A stretch of 46,208 nt of DNA from JBBPYC01 sp038200275 (lineage in GTDB: Bacteria > Pseudomonadota > Gammaproteobacteria > Burkholderiales > Burkholderiaceae_C), in NCBI GenBank assembly GCA_038200275.1, contig JBBPYC010000096.1, positions 1-46,208 of the forward strand, given 5' to 3'. Below the pieces are notes generated by a model, which saw only the letters and a list, made by a program, of their open reading frames with translations, was not told the DNA's origin and did not search any database. Positions 16,450-24,741 of the stretch are shown here, one piece after another. The position numbers and the translations under genes were made by a program. Positions within the stretch are counted from its first letter, which is position 1. Each line of letters begins with the position of its first letter.

Positions 16450-17685
16450 ATGCAAACCAACCTCGCCCCGGAATTCCAAAACACGCCCGCTGGCCTGGAA
16501 GCCGAGGCGATCCTGCGCAAGTGCGTGCACTGCGGTTTCTGCACCGCGACGTGTCCGACCTATCAGCTGCTCGGCGATGAACTCGATGGCCCGCGCGGGC
16601 GCATCTACCTGATCAAGCAGGTGCTCGAAGGCGAAGCGCCGACGCGCAAGACGCAGCTGCATCTGGACCGCTGCCTGACCTGCCGCAACTGCGAAAGCAC
16701 CTGCCCGAGCGGCGTGCAGTACGGCCATCTGGTCGACATCGGCCGCAAGATCGTCGATGCGAAAGTGCCGCGCCCGGCTGCGGAAAGCGCACTGCGCTGG
16801 ACCTTGAAGGAAGGCCTGACCTCGCCGCTGTTCGGCCCCGCGATGGCGCTGGGAAAAACCGTGCGCGGCCTGCTGCCCGACGTGCTCAAGACCAAGGTGC
16901 CGGAGAAACAAAACGCCGGCATCTGGCCCAAACGCGAGCACGCCCGCAAGGTACTGATGCTGGCTGGTTGCGTACAGCCTTCGATGCTGCCGAACATCAA
17001 CTCGGCCACCGCACGCGTGCTCGACGCCGCCGGCATCCAGACTCTGATCGCGCCGAAAGCTGGCTGCTGCGGCGCGGTGAAGTTCCATCTGAACGACCAG
17101 GACGGTGGCAAGCAGCAGATGCGCAACAACATTGATGCCTGGTGGCCGCACGCCGAACGCGGTGACGTCGAAGCCATCGTCATGAACGCATCCGGCTGCG
17201 GCGTGCTCGTGAAAGACTACGGCCACCTGCTGCGCGACGACCCTGCCTATGCCGACAAGGCGCAGCGCATCAGCGACCTGACGCGCGACCTGAGCGAACT
17301 GCTGCCCGACCTCGTGCCCTTGCTGAAAGACAAAGTTGCCGCGCCGAAAGACCAGCGCATCGTGTTCCACCCGCCCTGCACGTTGCAGCATGGTCAGCAG
17401 TTGCGCGGCGGCGTTGAGAAATCATTGGGCGCGTTGGGCTTCCAGATCCGCCTGGCCACCAACGAATCGCACCTGTGCTGCGGCTCGGCCGGCACCTACT
17501 CGGTGTTGCAGCCCGAGCTTTCGAAGCAGCTGCGGGACCGCAAGATCGACAACCTGCAGCAAGGCAAACCCGACGTGATTGCGAGTGCGAACGTGGGGTG
17601 CATTACGCATCTGCAGAGCGGCACGGGAACGCCGGTAAAGCACTGGATTGAACTGGTGGATGTGGCGCTTGCTCCGGCCGGCTAA
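16450..17685 (+). CDS. glcF: Glycolate oxidase iron-sulfur subunit GlcF
   Basis: A 411-residue protein with two 4Fe-4S binding motifs near the N-terminus, CVHCGFCTATCP and CLTCRNCESTCP. Two CCG domains follow, seen at AGCCGAVKFHL and LCCGSAGTYSV. It passes electrons from the GlcD/GlcE flavins to the quinone pool at the inner membrane. Length matches the family. It starts 45 bp after glcE and closes the operon. The next gene starts 13 bp after its stop. Confidence 0.93.
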   Translation: MQTNLAPEFQNTPAGLEAEAILRKCVHCGFCTATCPTYQLLGDELDGPRGRIYLIKQVLEGEAPTRKTQLHLDRCLTCRNCESTCPSGVQYGHLVDIGRKIVDAKVPRPAAESALRWTLKEGLTSPLFGPAMALGKTVRGLLPDVLKTKVPEKQNAGIWPKREHARKVLMLAGCVQPSMLPNINSATARVLDAAGIQTLIAPKAGCCGAVKFHLNDQDGGKQQMRNNIDAWWPHAERGDVEAIVMNASGCGVLVKDYGHLLRDDPAYADKAQRISDLTRDLSELLPDLVPLLKDKVAAPKDQRIVFHPPCTLQHGQQLRGGVEKSLGALGFQIRLATNESHLCCGSAGTYSVLQPELSKQLRDRKIDNLQQGKPDVIASANVGCITHLQSGTGTPVKHWIELVDVALAPAG

Positions 17686-17698
17686 ATGGCGCCATCGG

Positions 17699-17905
17699 AT
17701 GACGGACACCGCCAAACTTTCCACCCGGTTTCGGATCGCGATTCCGAAGGCGGTCTGCGAGCAGCACTGGCACGCAGGCCAAGAGTTGGCCTTCATACCC
17801 AAAGAAGGCGGCGTGCTCATCGTGGCCGTGCCTGACTTCGAGCAGCTTGCGGGCATCGCCAGAGGTGCAGACCCCTCCGGCTATCGCGACCGGGACGGTC
17901 GCTGA
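17699..17905 (+). CDS. AbrB/MazE-type antitoxin-like DNA-binding protein, without a visible toxin
   Basis: A 68-residue protein. LSTRFRIAIPKAVCEQHWHAGQELAFI matches the swapped-hairpin AbrB/SpoVT domain, in which the more usual wording is (V)TIPKxxR. Such proteins are typically antitoxins of VapBC or MazEF pairs, or small transition-state regulators. No PIN-domain or MazF-like toxin follows; the next gene is a large AAA ATPase 96 bp on. It starts 13 bp after glcF, so it may be co-transcribed with the glc operon. It may be the solitary remnant of a toxin-antitoxin pair or a stand-alone regulator. Confidence 0.7.
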   Translation: MTDTAKLSTRFRIAIPKAVCEQHWHAGQELAFIPKEGGVLIVAVPDFEQLAGIARGADPSGYRDRDGR

Positions 17906-17931
17906 CACGACTGGATAACGCCTGTTCGCCA

Positions 17932-17948
17932 GCGACACAGTTTGTCGC
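17932..17948. promoter_or_regulatory. Island palindrome, copy A (GCGACA-CAGTT-TGTCGC)
   Basis: A perfect six-base inverted repeat with a five-base spacer, ending 54 bp before the ATG of the double-AAA gene. Related sites stand at 24392, 29890, 29940 and 30995. To its right comes TGTTTGGATACT, similar to the right flanks of copies B and C. Interpreted as an operator or activator site. Confidence 0.6.
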
Positions 17949-18001
17949 ACGTGTTTGGATACTGACGACTTCGATCCCTGACCGGAGCAAGAAGTCGTCA
18001 T

Positions 18002-20254
18002 ATGCCGCGCAGAACCTCTCCCTCGCTGCTCTGGTTGCTCGTACCAGACGATCCCGTGGCGGTGCCGAACGCACGGCTGGCGCTGGCGCTGCTGCGCTGC
18101 GCGCCGCGCCTGTCGGGCACGTTTCCGGCTCACGACCACGATGACCTCGGCGCCGCGCTGGCGCCGGCGCTGACGAGCCGCCTGCCGCAGCTGCGCAAGT
18201 CGATCAAGACCTACCGGGCGAGTCGCCATGCCGCCGCGGATTGCGATGTCGACAGCGACTGCGCCGCATTGCTGAACAACCACAGCGTTCACACACTGCT
18301 CGGCGAAGCGCTGGTGCGCCATTACCCCGCGTTTCGCGCGTTGTTTGCCGACATGGAAGCGCGACTCGTGCGCTTCATCGACGGCCACACGCATCCCTGC
18401 GATCAAAACGTGGAGACATTGGTGGGCCTGCTCGCACTGTCTACGCCCGAGGCTGCCCTGTTGACGTTGGCCGGCGCGTTTTGCCACGGCACCATTGCGC
18501 ACAGCATGTTTTCTTTTGTCAACTCCGCCTCGAGTTGGGCCAAGGTGGTCGAGCCGCTGTGCGCCACCAAAACGAACGCGACCGTGCGCATGTTCGACTC
18601 CAGCCGCGCACTGGCGCGAAGTGGGCTGTTCTCGAGCACCCATGGGTTTCAACACTCGAATGACTTGGGCGATCTGCTGCAGCTGAGTACGCTCGGCGAG
18701 CGGCTGTTGTCGGTGCCGATGGCCAGCGCTGCCGAGATGGCGAATGCGGTGCTGACGCCGCTGGCGCAGCCGCCCGCCGAGGCAGCGCCACTGGCTTGGC
18801 CGCATCTGGCCGACGCGCAGAAGCTGCTCGGCGCGGCCTTGGCCGAGGCGACCCGGCGCAGCACACCCGGCATCAACGTGCTGCTGCACGGCGCGCCTGG
18901 CACCGGCAAAACCGAATTCGCCAGCGCGTTGGTCGCGTCAATCGGAGCGCCCGGCTTCAGCATCGATCCGTTCGACCACGACGGCGATGAAGCCTCGCGC
19001 GATGAACGGCTGTCGAGCCTGCGCTTGGCGCAAACCTTTGCCAGCCAGCGGGACCGCGCGGTATTGGTGCTCGACGAGGCCGAGGACATCTTTCAGTCCG
19101 ACTATCAAAACCCGCTGTTTCGCGTGTTCGGCGCCGGCGAACACGAGAGCAAGGCGTGGACCAATCAGTTGCTGGAGAAAAACCCCCACCCGGTCATCTG
19201 GATCAGCAACCAGGTCGCGCATCTGGACCCGGCATACCTGCGCCGCTTCACGTTCTGCCTGGAGTTTCCGCGCACGCCGCACGGGCTGCGCCGCAGCATT
19301 GCCACCGAACGACTGTCGACTGTGGGCTGCAGCGCCCAAGTCATCGAAGCCGTCGCCGCCGATGAGCAGATGACCCCCGCGCTGCTGACCAGCGCGGTGC
19401 GTTTTGCCGACCTGAGCGCGGCGAGCGGCCTGGGCCCCGATCGCGCAGTCACCACGCTGGTCGAGCAACATCGCCGCGCGGCCGGCCAGAGCGGGCCACC
19501 GCTGCACGCGCGTCGGCTAACCCGGTTCGACATGGGCTATCTGAACGTCGCCGGCAACGCCACGCCGCAGCGCGTGCTGGGCGCGCTGCAAAGCAACGCC
19601 GCGCAGCCGACCGCGCTGGTATTCAGCGGCGCGCCGGGCACCGGCAAGACCCAGTTCGCAGCCGAGCTGGCTGAGCGGCTCGGCCGCCAGTTGGTGCTGC
19701 GCACCGCGTCCGACATTCATTCAATGTGGTACGGCGAGTCTGAGCGCAACGTCGCCACCATGTTCCGCGAGTGCGATCCGAAGTCGGAGCTGCTGTTTTT
19801 GGACGAAGCCGAAGTGCTGCTGGGCGCGCGCAGCAACACGACGCACCGCGCCGACCGGGCCGTGACGGCCGAGTTCCTGCGCTGGCTCGAAGCGTTTCAG
19901 GGCATCTTCATCTGCGCGACCAACCACCTCGACGACTTCGACGCGGCGCTGCTGCGCCGCTTCGCGTTCCGGCTTGAATTCAAGCCGCTGTCGCGTGTGC
20001 AACGGGAAGCGATGTATGCGGAACTGGTTCACGGTCGTGTGCCGGCGCACGGCAATGAGACGGCCGATCCCGGCCACGATGCGGGGCCGCGGCTTGCGCG
20101 GCTCGATCTGCTGACCGCTGGTGATTTTGCGAACGCGGCTCGGCGGATTCAGCAGCTTGGATTGGGGGTTGAGGCTTGGCTCGATGAGCTTGAAGCCGAG
20201 CACCTTGCGAAACCACAGGCGCGTGCTGCGATTTCGCGGATGGGGTTCGTTTGA
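18002..20254 (+). CDS. Double AAA+ ATPase (two ATPase modules)
   Basis: A 750-residue cytosolic protein with two AAA+ modules. Module 1 (about 260-430) has Walker A LLHGAPGTGKTEFA, Walker B AVLVLDEAEDIF and arginine-rich YLRRFTFCLEF. Module 2 (about 515-680) has FSGAPGTGKTQFAAELAERL, ELLFLDEAEVLLGARSNTTH, sensor-1 FICATNHLDDFDAALLRRFA and the ...EFLRWLEAFQG helix. Tandem modules recall Cdc48/FtsH-type unfoldases. The N-terminal 250 residues look alpha-helical and match nothing I know; they could be a substrate or partner domain. Copy A of the island palindrome lies just upstream. The target process is unknown. Confidence 0.85.
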   Translation: MPRRTSPSLLWLLVPDDPVAVPNARLALALLRCAPRLSGTFPAHDHDDLGAALAPALTSRLPQLRKSIKTYRASRHAAADCDVDSDCAALLNNHSVHTLLGEALVRHYPAFRALFADMEARLVRFIDGHTHPCDQNVETLVGLLALSTPEAALLTLAGAFCHGTIAHSMFSFVNSASSWAKVVEPLCATKTNATVRMFDSSRALARSGLFSSTHGFQHSNDLGDLLQLSTLGERLLSVPMASAAEMANAVLTPLAQPPAEAAPLAWPHLADAQKLLGAALAEATRRSTPGINVLLHGAPGTGKTEFASALVASIGAPGFSIDPFDHDGDEASRDERLSSLRLAQTFASQRDRAVLVLDEAEDIFQSDYQNPLFRVFGAGEHESKAWTNQLLEKNPHPVIWISNQVAHLDPAYLRRFTFCLEFPRTPHGLRRSIATERLSTVGCSAQVIEAVAADEQMTPALLTSAVRFADLSAASGLGPDRAVTTLVEQHRRAAGQSGPPLHARRLTRFDMGYLNVAGNATPQRVLGALQSNAAQPTALVFSGAPGTGKTQFAAELAERLGRQLVLRTASDIHSMWYGESERNVATMFRECDPKSELLFLDEAEVLLGARSNTTHRADRAVTAEFLRWLEAFQGIFICATNHLDDFDAALLRRFAFRLEFKPLSRVQREAMYAELVHGRVPAHGNETADPGHDAGPRLARLDLLTAGDFANAARRIQQLGLGVEAWLDELEAEHLAKPQARAAISRMGFV

Positions 20255-20343
20255 TGCGACGCAGGCCGGCCGCAGCGCTGGGCTGCAGTTGGAGCTGATG
20301 TGCTCTGCGGCTGCGTCTTTTGCTCTCTTGGAAGTCCAATGTC

Positions 20344-21267
20344 ATGAGCGTTCAGCACGCGTTTTCACCTGAGACCGTCGGTGCGGCCAGCAGCCTCGTC
20401 ATCCAGCATCAGACCGCATCGATCTCGCTGTTGCAACGGCGTTTGAAACTGGGCTTCGGCACGACGCAACGCCTGATGGCACGGCTTGAAGCCGAAGGCA
20501 TCGTGACCGCATCTGACGCTTTCGGTGCGCGGTACATCGCGCTTGCGCACACGGAAGGAAACCCTGAATTCAAGCAGGCGGCGCTGCAAAAGTTTGCTGG
20601 CTGCGAAGGCGGCGATCCGGGTGAGCCGGGGCGGCCGTCCGTCTGGTTGTTCGGGATCCAACCCAGCAAATCTGGCGTATCCGAAGAGCCATCAGGCAGT
20701 GCAGCTACGAGCTACGCAAGCGACCTCCAAAAAACCGGCACCTACAACCGCAACGCATCCACGCTGCTTGCCGCAATTCACGGCTACCAAGTCGAGGACT
20801 ACCTTGCTTTTGCCAAGAAGCACCAGCCGTTCTTGGAAGGCAGCCGAGGCTTTTTCAAAGGCAATCTCTTTCCCTTTCCGTGTGAAACGCTCAAGGAGTG
20901 GGAAGTGGTCGAGCAGCAGGCAACCGGCTTTGCATCGAAGCATCGCTACCTGCGCTGGTGCCGCTCGCATCGGCTGCCTGTGGTCCAGGCATGGGCCGAT
21001 ATGCACCGCCCCGATCTGGTGATCTGCGCCGGCCTGAGCCACCTTGACGACTTCGCGCAGGTCTTCTTGGCGCAACGCTCGGCTGGGCTGACAAGACACG
21101 ACTACGGCCGCCACAAGAAGGCCTTGTTTCATCGAACGCTGAACGGTCGTCTGGTCGTTGCGATGGAACACCTGTCGGGCGCATGTCCCAGCGATCAGGA
21201 ATTGCAAGAGGTCGGCGAGTACATCGCACGGTTGCGCCAGCATGCCGCGCAACAAGCGTCGTCATGA
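20344..21267 (+). CDS. FtsK-gamma-like winged helix fused to an unknown domain
   Basis: A 307-residue protein. Residues about 12-50 (VIQHQTASISLLQRRLKLGF...RLMARLEAEGIV) closely follow the gamma domain of FtsK, the winged helix that reads KOPS sequences, but there is no translocase motor. The remaining 240 residues have RPSVWLFGIQPSKSG, YNRNASTLLAAI, FKGNLFPFPCETLKEW and RPDLVICAGLSHLDDF. The order of a glycine-rich turn, an Asn-Leu-x-Pro segment and a late hydrophobic strand is weakly like uracil-DNA-glycosylase folds. That is only a guess; a nucleotide- or DNA-acting role is plausible. Start: ATG at 20344, 89 bp after the AAA gene. Confidence 0.65.
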   Translation: MSVQHAFSPETVGAASSLVIQHQTASISLLQRRLKLGFGTTQRLMARLEAEGIVTASDAFGARYIALAHTEGNPEFKQAALQKFAGCEGGDPGEPGRPSVWLFGIQPSKSGVSEEPSGSAATSYASDLQKTGTYNRNASTLLAAIHGYQVEDYLAFAKKHQPFLEGSRGFFKGNLFPFPCETLKEWEVVEQQATGFASKHRYLRWCRSHRLPVVQAWADMHRPDLVICAGLSHLDDFAQVFLAQRSAGLTRHDYGRHKKALFHRTLNGRLVVAMEHLSGACPSDQELQEVGEYIARLRQHAAQQASS

Positions 21268-21408
21268 TGCGTCCAGTAGGGTGTACTGCAGCGCATCGAC
21301 TCGCGCACGGCGCCAAGTCCGAGGTGAGCACATCGGACTCGGCTGAAGCTTTCATGTCGCTGGGGCACATCGAGCCCGAATCAGCAACAGGGATTGAAAG
21401 GAAATTCC

Positions 21409-21813
21409 ATGCAGTCAAAAGAGGAAATTGAAGATCTTCATGAACGAAGAAAGACGGCGGCGTACGGACCGGCAGATGTCAGGTTGGCGAAGACGAAAGC
21501 CTACGTCGCCCACTTGGTCGAAGCACATTCGGAAGAATGGATCCGGCGTCTGCTCAAGGCAATGTTGAATTCCCAAAGAACATCGAAGAAGAGATCGAGC
21601 GAGCGCCGCATCGACACGGCCCCTTTGGAGCAAATCTTTCGCCCATTCGACATACCGTGGTTTTACTTCGAAGCCATCGAAATTCGGGATGGAATGGTGC
21701 AAGTCGATATGACGCACGGCATCTATATGGCAGCTCGCGGCGAAAGATTCCTTTTTGAAATTCAGGGCCAGGATTTCCAGCTCGTCGATTGGCAGTTGAT
21801 ATGGATGTCGTAG
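21409..21813 (+). CDS. Hypothetical protein, 134 residues
   Basis: It begins MQSKEEIEDLHERRKTAAYG, with an AAAGGA ribosome-site-like stretch just upstream. It is charged and helical in its first 70 residues and then beta-rich (PWFYFEAIEIRDGMVQVDMT ... FLFEIQGQDFQLVDWQLIWM). No signal peptide or membrane segment. I do not recognise a family. Base composition is lower in GC than its neighbours, consistent with acquisition by transfer. Confidence 0.6.
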   Translation: MQSKEEIEDLHERRKTAAYGPADVRLAKTKAYVAHLVEAHSEEWIRRLLKAMLNSQRTSKKRSSERRIDTAPLEQIFRPFDIPWFYFEAIEIRDGMVQVDMTHGIYMAARGERFLFEIQGQDFQLVDWQLIWMS

Positions 21814-21925
21814 ATGTTGGCAGGCCGACAGGCACCAAACTGCGGATGACTGCTCGTAGCCCCGCAACCGGCTTGCAGGCTTGCCTCACTTGGGCCGCCC
21901 GCTCGTGGGCAAATGGTTTCGACGT

Positions 21926-22892
21926 ATGAGCCCACCGCCCCGATACCTATTCAACGCTGCTGTTCACGCTTGAGCTGCTCAAGCGCATTCCGAAGACGAA
22001 CAAGGTCACTGCGCGCCAACTGCAAGAGCAACTGCCTGAAAGCATGGCGCGCGACCTGCGCACCGTGCAACGCCAGCTCGACATGCTGGCGCAGGAATTC
22101 GACATCGAGCGCGACGAGCAAAACAAGCCTTTCGGTTACCGCTGGAAAGAGCGCGCCCCGGCGCTGATGATCCCGACGCTGACTGCGCAGGAATCGCTGC
22201 TGCTGACACTGGCCGAGCAGCACCTGAGAAACCTGCTGCCCGCCAGCCTGACGCAATCAATGGACGGCTTCTTTGAGCAGGCGCGGCGCCAGTTGCGCCC
22301 GCTGGCCGATGCCCCCCGCGAGCGCGCCTGGCTAGGCAAGGTGCGTGTGATCCGCGAGACGCAACCACTGCTCGCGCCCCGCATCGCGCCCGGCGTGTTC
22401 GAGATCGTCAGCAATGCTCTGTACGACGACTGCTGGCTGACACTGGACTACAGCAACGCTGCCGGCAAACGCAGACAGGAAACTCGCGTGATGCCGCTCG
22501 GTTTGGCGCAGCAGGGGCCGCGGCTTTATTTGGTGTGCCGGTTCGATGGTTTCGACAACGAGCGCAGCCTTGCACTGCATCGGATATCACAGGCTGAACG
22601 GGGCTTGTCGTTCAAGCGCCCAAGCGACTTCGATCTGGAGCGCTACGACGAGGACGGCCGCTTCGGCTTTGGCGAAGGCAAAAAAATCAAGTTGGTGTTT
22701 CGCATCGACAAAGGCGTCGGCGCGCATCTGCTGGAGTCCCCGCTGTCGAGCGATCAGCAGGCGGAGGAGTTGGCCAATGCCTTTGAGATCAGTGCGACGG
22801 TGGTCGAGTCGGCGCAGTTGAAGTGGTGGCTCAGGGGGTTCGGAAATGCAGTTGAAGTCAAAGTGCCCAAGCGGTTGCTGACCGAGCCGTGA
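21926..22892 (+). pseudogene. WYL-domain transcriptional regulator with an N-terminal frameshift
   Basis: The body (ATG 22044 to 22892, 282 residues) is a clear WYL regulator. The end of an HTH (SMARDLRTVQRQLDMLAQEF) leads to a WYL domain (GVFEIVSNALYDDCWLTLDY, RVMPLGLAQQGPRLYLVCRF) and a C-terminal WCX-like part (KLVFRIDKGVGAHLLESPLS, AQLKWWLRGFGNAVEV). The frame upstream of 22044 still spells DTYSTLLFTLELLKRIPKTN and VTARQLQEQLP, the first HTH helices, but has no start. The likely native ATG at 21926 (MSPPP) is one base out of frame, across the C-run at 21938-21941. Removing one C gives a 321-residue protein. As it stands the DNA-binding part is damaged, unless this is a sequence error. WYL proteins often control phage-defence loci. 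Confidence 0.8.
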
Positions 22893-22999
22893 AGAAGTTC
22901 CAAGACGAATTTTTCTGCGCGATCTAGGATCATTTGCCAGATCACTCTCCCCACGAGAATATCTGTGCTGTCTCATTTCTAAACCTTCAAACAGAGAAC

Positions 23000-23497
23000 A
23001 TGAAACTCAACGACGCATTCAACGCACTTCGAGAATTGGCTCAAGAGCATCAGCCAACCTTTGGCGATGTGGACATGCAAACCCCTTGGAGCGAGGCGCG
23101 GCCTTGCGTCGGCGACTGGTCCGATCTAGCCAATCTTGGAATGGTGGTGACCGGTGACGGGATCGGTAACAGAACCGGCCTCTACTTCTTTACGACGCCC
23201 GACGGTGAGATCGTCTACATTGGAAAAGCAACGACGAATAACCTCCATCACCGCATTTGGGACCATCTGAGAAGGCCTGAGGTTCTTGAAGATGGCCGGC
23301 GGATGTTCCCCAGGCATATTTTTGGTGGTCATGCCGAGGCGGAACCGCACGAAGACGACGTGTTGAATGGTCGTCTTCGCTTGGGTATCGCTGCCCTGTC
23401 GAATCCCGAATTCGTGACGTTGGCAGAGAAGCACCTGCAAAATTTGTACAAGAAGCAGCATGGCCGCTTGCCCGCTTTCAACAAGCGTGTCGGATAG
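23000..23497 (+). CDS. GIY-YIG-like nuclease-fold protein
   Basis: A 165-residue protein starting MKLNDAFNALRELAQEHQPT. The core GLYFFTTPDGEIVYIGKATT followed by NLHHRIWDHL gives the GIY-YIG layout: a G(L)YFF strand, VYIGKA strand, then Leu and Arg-Ile helix. A later Glu in LAEKHLQNLY could be the metal ligand. It may be a DNA nuclease or a non-catalytic relative. Sits 107 bp after the WYL gene. The frame is open upstream to 22934, but the ATG at 23000 follows an AGAGAA stretch and is preferred. Confidence 0.6.
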   Translation: MKLNDAFNALRELAQEHQPTFGDVDMQTPWSEARPCVGDWSDLANLGMVVTGDGIGNRTGLYFFTTPDGEIVYIGKATTNNLHHRIWDHLRRPEVLEDGRRMFPRHIFGGHAEAEPHEDDVLNGRLRLGIAALSNPEFVTLAEKHLQNLYKKQHGRLPAFNKRVG

Positions 23498-23530
23498 CTG
23501 ACTGCACGGCGCTGGAGCTGCTGCGCCGAC

Positions 23531-24331
23531 GTGATTCAGTTCAACGCCTTGAGCCAACGCGGCATCAGCAAGTTGCGCAACGAAGACGCGCTGCTTCTCG
23601 ACGCACAGGTCCATCAGAGAAGCGTTCAGGTGCAGGGCGTCGTAGCTGACGACCGCGTGCAGCACTTCGCGGTCGCCGACGGCGTGGCGATCGGCACCGA
23701 TCCCCGGGCAACGAGCCGGCGCCTGTTGGAGCTGTTGTGGTCGCAGTTGGCCGTCGCAGCGCCGGATGCGCATCTGGTGCCCTTGTTGCGCCAAGTGCAG
23801 GCGGACTATGCGCGGCTGGGCCAGTGGCCGAGCTTGCAGGGCATGGCATCGACGCTGGTGGGTTGCCGTATCGTGGGCGCGGAGGTTACGGTCTTCAACG
23901 TCGGCGACTCGCGGGCTTATCTGCTCGCCGACGACCGGGCCGTGCTGCTCAGCCGGGACCACAGCGTGCTCAATGAGATGGTCGAGGACGGCGACCTTAC
24001 CGCTGAGCAGGCGGGTGAAGCGGCGACCTTCATGCGCGGCCTCACCTCCCAGTTCGCCGTCGAAGCCGATGACGGCGCAGAAAACTTTCAGGTGAACACC
24101 GCCACGACGCTTTGGCGCCCCGGCGAGCGGTTGCTACTGTGCAGCGACGGATTGAACGAAGCACTCAGTGATGCGCAGATTGCCGCCGCGCTGGCCGCCG
24201 GAGCAGATGCGGCGCAGCTGCTGAACCTGTGCAAGCAAGCGCGGCGTGCGGGTGGAACGGATGACTTCTCGGTTGTTGTGCTGAGCCGCACGGCAAACAA
24301 CCCAATTTCCAAGCAGCGCGTTTCCTCCTGA
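23531..24331 (+). CDS. PP2C-family protein phosphatase
   Basis: A 266-residue metal-dependent Ser/Thr phosphatase of the bacterial PP2C (PPM) type, with a GTG start. The motifs are in order: RGISKLRNEDALLL (metal Asp/Glu region), FAVADG at about 45-55, MASTLVGCRI, VGDSRAYLL, SRDHSVLNEMVEDGDL, RLLLCSDGLNE and GGTDDFSVVVL. The glycine-glycine that normally follows VADG is replaced by VAIGTDPRATS, which may alter the metal site. No protein kinase is encoded nearby, so its phosphoprotein partner is unknown. It lies 34 bp after the GIY-YIG gene, probably one transcript. Confidence 0.87.
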   Translation: MIQFNALSQRGISKLRNEDALLLDAQVHQRSVQVQGVVADDRVQHFAVADGVAIGTDPRATSRRLLELLWSQLAVAAPDAHLVPLLRQVQADYARLGQWPSLQGMASTLVGCRIVGAEVTVFNVGDSRAYLLADDRAVLLSRDHSVLNEMVEDGDLTAEQAGEAATFMRGLTSQFAVEADDGAENFQVNTATTLWRPGERLLLCSDGLNEALSDAQIAAALAAGADAAQLLNLCKQARRAGGTDDFSVVVLSRTANNPISKQRVSS

Positions 24332-24391
24332 GCTTTTGAACGGCTCGCGGATTTGCGTTGTCGCTGGAAATTTCCTCGAATGGAACTCGAT

Positions 24392-24408
24392 GCGACACAC
24401 CTTGTCGC
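24392..24408. promoter_or_regulatory. Island palindrome, copy B (GCGACA-CACCT-TGTCGC)
   Basis: A perfect six-base inverted repeat with a five-base spacer. Flanks are similar to copy C over roughly 75 bp (CTCGATGCGAC on the left, GAACTT and GGAAAGCGC on the right). It lies 334 bp before the chosen start of the repeat-protein gene, or 178 bp before the alternative ATG at 24586. Confidence 0.6.
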
Positions 24409-24515
24409 TAATGCTTTGAGACTCGTACCGCGCTTGAACTTTTTGTCTCCAGGAAAGCGCTCCATCGCACCGCCGGGTTTATAGGCGGACAAATGGCACG
24501 ACCGGTTTGCTATGG

Positions 24516-24557
24516 TTTTGGTAGCTATTAACGCTTGCTGCATGTGCGGCAGTGGCC
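24516..24557 (+). repeat. Dispersed repeat, second copy
   Basis: TTTTGGTAGCTATTAACGCT followed by TGCTGCATGTGCGGCAGTGG and CC has the TAGCT / CGCTTGC / GGCC block order also found inside glcE at 16258. It is between genes here, the usual place for such elements. Confidence 0.4.
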
Positions 24558-24741
24558 AGAAACGCTCTAAAAACCCACTCCCTCGATGCTGCGCCCGGGA
24601 AGTTCGAGAAAGCTTTTCAAGCAGAGCGATCGCGCGGCAATACGGTCATCCATCACAGCCCGCTCTATTGCCGCCAAAGACAATGTGACGCCCGAGTACG
24701 ACGCTTGGCAACGCGTGTTTTCACTCTCTACAGGACCGCGC

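Larger units (their letters stand above)
24332..24741. other. Intergenic region with an island palindrome and a dispersed repeat
   Basis: The 410 bp between the PP2C and large repeat-protein genes contain palindrome copy B (24392-24408), about 75 bp of sequence related to 29933-30008, and a dispersed repeat (24516-24557). The downstream frame is open from 24586, but that part is compositionally odd, so the later ATG at 24742 is used. Confidence 0.55.

Noticed and set aside
20254..20275. TGCGACGCAGG after the double AAA gene as another island palindrome
   Set aside because: Only the left half is present; the right half is not recognisable.
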